From: Lachnoclostridium sp. UBA903
GTDB lineage: Bacteria; Bacillota; Clostridia; Lachnospirales; Lachnospiraceae
Assembly: GCA_002294045.1 (NCBI GenBank)
Contig: DBEP01000114.1
Coordinates: forward strand, 41,685 to 105,684
Length of the DNA: 64,000 nt
Reading direction: 5' to 3'
Shown here: piece by piece, positions 61,931-64,000 of the stretch
Position numbering within the stretch: the stretch's first letter is position 1
Layout: the number at the start of each line of letters is the position of its first letter
Notes under the pieces: model-generated
Seen by the model: only the letters and a program-made list of their open reading frames with translations
What the model was told of the DNA's origin: nothing
Databases searched by the model: none
Translations under genes and position numbers: made by a program

Positions 61931-61959
61931 TTGACATTATATTCACCGGATGATAAAAT
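61931..61959 (+). promoter_or_regulatory. Promoter of the antiterminator gene
   Basis: TTGACA (61931-61936) and TAAAAT (61954-61959) are separated by 17 bases, about 25 bases before the RAT element. Confidence 0.8.
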
Positions 61960-61982
61960 AACAAATGTAAAGTTAATATTAA

Positions 61983-62011
61983 GGATTGTGACTGTACACG
62001 CAGGCAAGACC
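61983..62011 (+). promoter_or_regulatory. BglG/LicT-type RAT, copy 2
   Basis: GGATTGTGACTG, a five-base loop and GCAGGCAAGACC match copy 1 except at one stem-flank base and in the loop. It precedes the antiterminator's own gene, implying autoregulation. Confidence 0.92.
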
Positions 62012-62053
62012 GACTTGGTAATTATGGAATATTACAAAGTCAGGTCTTTTTTT
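62006..62053 (+). terminator. RAT-controlled terminator, copy 2
   Basis: AAGACCGACTTGGTAAT pairs with ATTACAAAGTCAGGTCTT (two bulges), followed by TTTTTT. Confidence 0.9.
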
Positions 62054-62064
62054 ATCTTACAGTT

Positions 62065-62083
62065 ATAGGAAATTACGTCCTAT
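62065..62083. repeat. Post-terminator ATAGGA/TCCTAT hairpin repeat
   Basis: ATAGGAAATTACGTCCTAT followed by AAGATAAAAGGCTCC is the third copy of the small module found after terminators in this window. A GC-rich leader without other known elements runs from 62090 to the antiterminator start. Confidence 0.5.
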
Positions 62084-62267
62084 AAGATAAAAGGCTCCGC
62101 AGATGTGCATGACCATTGTAAGGAATTATGCCGTAAAGCGGCCAAGCATCAGCGCAGGATTTGCTTTGCGCACCCGCGTACCATGAAGTATGCCCAAGCC
62201 GTGGTGCGGCTGCACCCGGCGCCAGCGTATGCCAAGTTTTGTTCTTTAGATGAAGGTGAGGGCAGGG

Positions 62268-63101
62268 ATGTATAAGATAACGAAAGTCATAAATAATAAT
62301 TTTGTATGTTCTGTTAATGAGCAAGACGAAGAAATTATTTTAAGGGGCCCTGGCATAGGCTTTCAAAAAAAGTGCGACGATATGGCGGAAGAAAGTAAGA
62401 TAGAAAAGATATACAGCATGTCTTCCAAATCCATGCTGAATAAACTCCAAAGTCTGGTGAATAATATACCGTTGGAGCATATCCAGGTCTGTACTGAAAT
62501 CATTGAAGAGATTAAAAGTAAATTGAATAAAGAATTAAATGACAATATTTATATTACCTTAACCGACCATTTAAGCTTTGCAATAGAAAGGCAGCGTTTA
62601 AAGCTGGAATACAGAAACGCTCTTTTATGGGAAATTAAAAAGTTCTATCAAACGGAATTCCAGATGGGACTGCGTGCATTAGATATTATTAAAGAGAAAC
62701 TTGGCGTGGCTCTTATGGAGGACGAAGCGGGTTTTATAGCGCTTCATATCGTAAATGCGGAACTGGATACCCATATCAGTGATATGATGAAAATAACCGC
62801 TTTAATCCAGGACATACTCGAATTAACCAAAAATTATTATAAAATTGAGTTGGATGAAGAGTCTTTGCATTATGAAAGATTCATCACCCATTTAAAATAT
62901 TTTGGACAGAGGCTCTTTAACAATAAAACGGTTAAGGATGATGACTTTCAGCTTCAGAAAATGATTCAGACAAGTTACAGTAAGGACTACCGATGTGCGG
63001 AAATCATAAGCGATTATGTAAAAGAAAAATTCCACCGGGAATTAACCGGAGAAGAGATGATGTTTCTAACAATACATTTGAAAAGAATTACGATGGATTA
63101 A
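62268..63101 (+). CDS. BglG/LicT/GlcT-family transcriptional antiterminator
   Basis: This 277-residue protein has an N-terminal CAT RNA-binding domain (about 1-55; MYKITKVINNNFVCSVNEQD, GPGIGFQKK) and two PTS regulation domains (PRD1 about 65-165 and PRD2 about 170-277) with phosphorylatable histidines (TDHLSFAIER, ALHIVNAE, FITHLKYF, TIHLKR). It should bind RAT elements and prevent termination when the PTS sugar is present. Three RATs lie in the window, including one before its own gene. I chose the second ATG because an earlier one lacks a ribosome site, whereas this follows GAGGGCAGGG. Confidence 0.93.
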   Translation: MYKITKVINNNFVCSVNEQDEEIILRGPGIGFQKKCDDMAEESKIEKIYSMSSKSMLNKLQSLVNNIPLEHIQVCTEIIEEIKSKLNKELNDNIYITLTDHLSFAIERQRLKLEYRNALLWEIKKFYQTEFQMGLRALDIIKEKLGVALMEDEAGFIALHIVNAELDTHISDMMKITALIQDILELTKNYYKIELDEESLHYERFITHLKYFGQRLFNNKTVKDDDFQLQKMIQTSYSKDYRCAEIISDYVKEKFHRELTGEEMMFLTIHLKRITMD

Positions 63102-63105
63102 CGAT

Positions 63106-63134
63106 GGATTGTGACTGGTGATGCAGGCAAGACC
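63106..63134 (+). promoter_or_regulatory. BglG/LicT-type RAT, copy 3
   Basis: GGATTGTGACTG, a five-base loop and GCAGGCAAGACC begin four bases after the antiterminator stop codon and lead into a terminator ahead of the EIIA gene. It would tune EIIA expression by read-through from the antiterminator gene. Confidence 0.92.
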
Positions 63135-63161
63135 TGATTAGGAATAGTTGGGTCTTTTTTT
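63129..63161 (+). terminator. RAT-controlled terminator, copy 3
   Basis: AAGACC with flanking bases pairs with GGGTCTT, followed by six to seven T residues. The stem is shorter than in copies 1 and 2. Confidence 0.85.
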
Positions 63162-63238
63162 GCTGTATAGGTCCTGAACGCTTTATTCTTTATGAGAAAA
63201 CAGGTAAAAAACAATAGAATGGATAAAGGAGGAATGAA

Positions 63239-63703
63239 ATGAGGATAGGAAAAGAGATAATCATTTATTCACCGGTGGAAGGAAATGCGGTGGAGCTGGA
63301 AGCGGTGAATGACGGAGTATTTTCAAAAGGTATGTTAGGTAAAGGCATTGCAGTTATACCGGTAAAAGGACGTGCGGTAGCTCCGATTGGCGGAACGGTA
63401 TCCACGGTTTTTGAAACCAGGCATGCAATTGGCATTACATCGGATAAGGGAGTTGAAATTTTAATCCATATCGGCATTGATACGGTTCAGCTGAACGGCA
63501 GATTTTATACCACCCATGTGCATACTGGGGAGCATGTTAATGTGGGTGATTTGCTGGTGGAATTTGATATAGAAGGCATAAAAAAGGAAGGATACCCTGT
63601 AATTACGCCAATCGTCATAACCAATACGGACGATTATAAAAAGATTAAACCTGTAAAGAAGGGTGAAGTGAAAGAAAAAGATGTATTAATTAAAATAAAA
63701 TAA
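63239..63703 (+). CDS. PTS EIIA, glucose type (Crr-like)
   Basis: This 154-residue protein has the EIIA-Glc fold with active-site histidines H62 (ETRHAIGITSD) and H77 (ILIHIGIDTV), the latter being the expected phosphorylation site, and the GTVSTVF and VHTGEHVNVGDLL blocks. It is the likely phosphate donor to the EIICB at 46.9 kb, which lacks an EIIA domain. GGAGG lies seven bases before the start. Confidence 0.94.
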   Translation: MRIGKEIIIYSPVEGNAVELEAVNDGVFSKGMLGKGIAVIPVKGRAVAPIGGTVSTVFETRHAIGITSDKGVEILIHIGIDTVQLNGRFYTTHVHTGEHVNVGDLLVEFDIEGIKKEGYPVITPIVITNTDDYKKIKPVKKGEVKEKDVLIKIK

Positions 63704-63744
63704 TTTTTGCTTAGATTTAACAAAGGGGAGTATATTTATTATAG

Positions 63745-63840
63745 AAGGGGCGGCTGCAAAATAGACTGGTTTACTCTTTGAAGGGAACAATTCTTTCATC
63801 AGGGTTATTCAGGCTATTATTGCACCGGCCCCTTATTTTT
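63745..63840. terminator. Long inverted repeat / terminator after EIIA
   Basis: AAGGGGCGGCTGCAAAATAG at the left is matched by CTATTATTGCACCGGCCCCTT at the right (quoted in part: CCGGCCCCTT at 63825-63834), followed by ATTTTT. Its interior CTGCAAAA...TTTACTCT resembles sequence at 17211 and 41971. Confidence 0.65.
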
Positions 63841-63941
63841 GTGTAAATTTTTATTCTCGTAATAAGGAGGAAAGGATGTATAAAAGCTTATGTCCGTAGA
63901 AAACTTATATCAGGAGAAAGGATTTCTTCTGGCTTTAATCC

Positions 63942-64000
63942 CAGAGCGTGTTTGAAAAATCATAGCACCGTTCTGAATGCCCCACTTTGCGGTATACTGC
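63942..64000. repeat. Left arm of a GTGTTTGAAAAAT element (runs off the window)
   Basis: CAGAGCGTGTTTGAAAAATC is followed by the blocks CACCGTTCTGAA, CCCCACTTTGCGGTATAC, matching the left arm of the element at 27835-27998 almost base for base. Confidence 0.8.

Overview
The window looks like chromosome from an anaerobic, low-to-mid GC Firmicute, most likely a Lachnospiraceae-type clostridium. The signs are strong GGAGG ribosome sites with occasional TTG and GTG starts, TTGACA-N17-TATAAT promoters, terminator-rich leaders, a large sugar and glycan repertoire, UMF1, AnfO-like and AlkZ-related proteins, and many short palindromic repeats between genes. No rRNA, tRNA, phage, CRISPR array or intact insertion sequence was seen. 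The species is not identified.

Layout. 0-7.6 kb: a minus-strand accessory module with a radical SAM protein (cut by the window edge), a TetR regulator with two matching operators, and a response regulator / histidine kinase / MacB-FtsX-type ABC exporter set preceded by a truncated HTH gene. 8-20 kb: a glycan locus with an (alpha/alpha)6 hydrolase, an SGNH acetylesterase, a sugar ABC importer, GH43, an AraC regulator and a GH4 enzyme carrying the CHEV motif of alpha-galacturonidases. 20-23 kb: a coiled-coil protein, an AlkZ-related protein and an orphan AnfO-like protein. 23-28 kb: a TPP riboswitch and thiW-thiC-thiM-thiE-thiD. 28-35.5 kb: topoisomerase III, an AraC-type/BtrH-like pair, a small-molecule kinase, YjbQ, a collapsed methyltransferase gene and a choice-of-anchor A protein with a Cys-Pro tract. 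35.5-42 kb: class III aminotransferase, U32 protein, flavin-binding-fold protein and GH2. 42-46.3 kb: a GntR / amino-acid ABC importer / asparaginase operon with a leader terminator. 46.4-52.4 kb: an antiterminator-controlled PTS EIICB, PHP phosphatase, aldo/keto reductase, a tandem hairpin array and UMF1. 52.5-60.6 kb: a P2-like ATPase divergent from a five-gene operon that encodes two further proteins with the same N-terminal HMA-like domain, one a P-type ATPase with altered motifs and one a pseudo-ATPase. 60.6-64 kb: an HExxH protein, then a BglG/LicT antiterminator and an EIIA, each behind its own RNA switch.

How the parts work together. The PTS is split: EIICB at 46.9 kb, and the antiterminator plus EIIA 14-16 kb away. 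All three genes sit behind nearly identical 29-nt antiterminator targets fused to terminators, so they should form one regulon. The thiamine genes suggest pyrimidine synthesis from ThiC plus thiazole salvage by ThiM and ThiW. The 8-20 kb locus looks built to import and trim an acetylated, xylose- and/or uronate-containing oligosaccharide.

The most unusual system is the 52.5-60.6 kb cluster: three P-type ATPase-related proteins sharing a cysteine-free HMA-like domain, two of them with altered catalytic or transport motifs, together with small helical proteins that recall (by inference) PacL-type partners of metal P-ATPases. Several dispersed palindromic repeat families recur between genes; one of them appears to carry a ribosome site and start codon.
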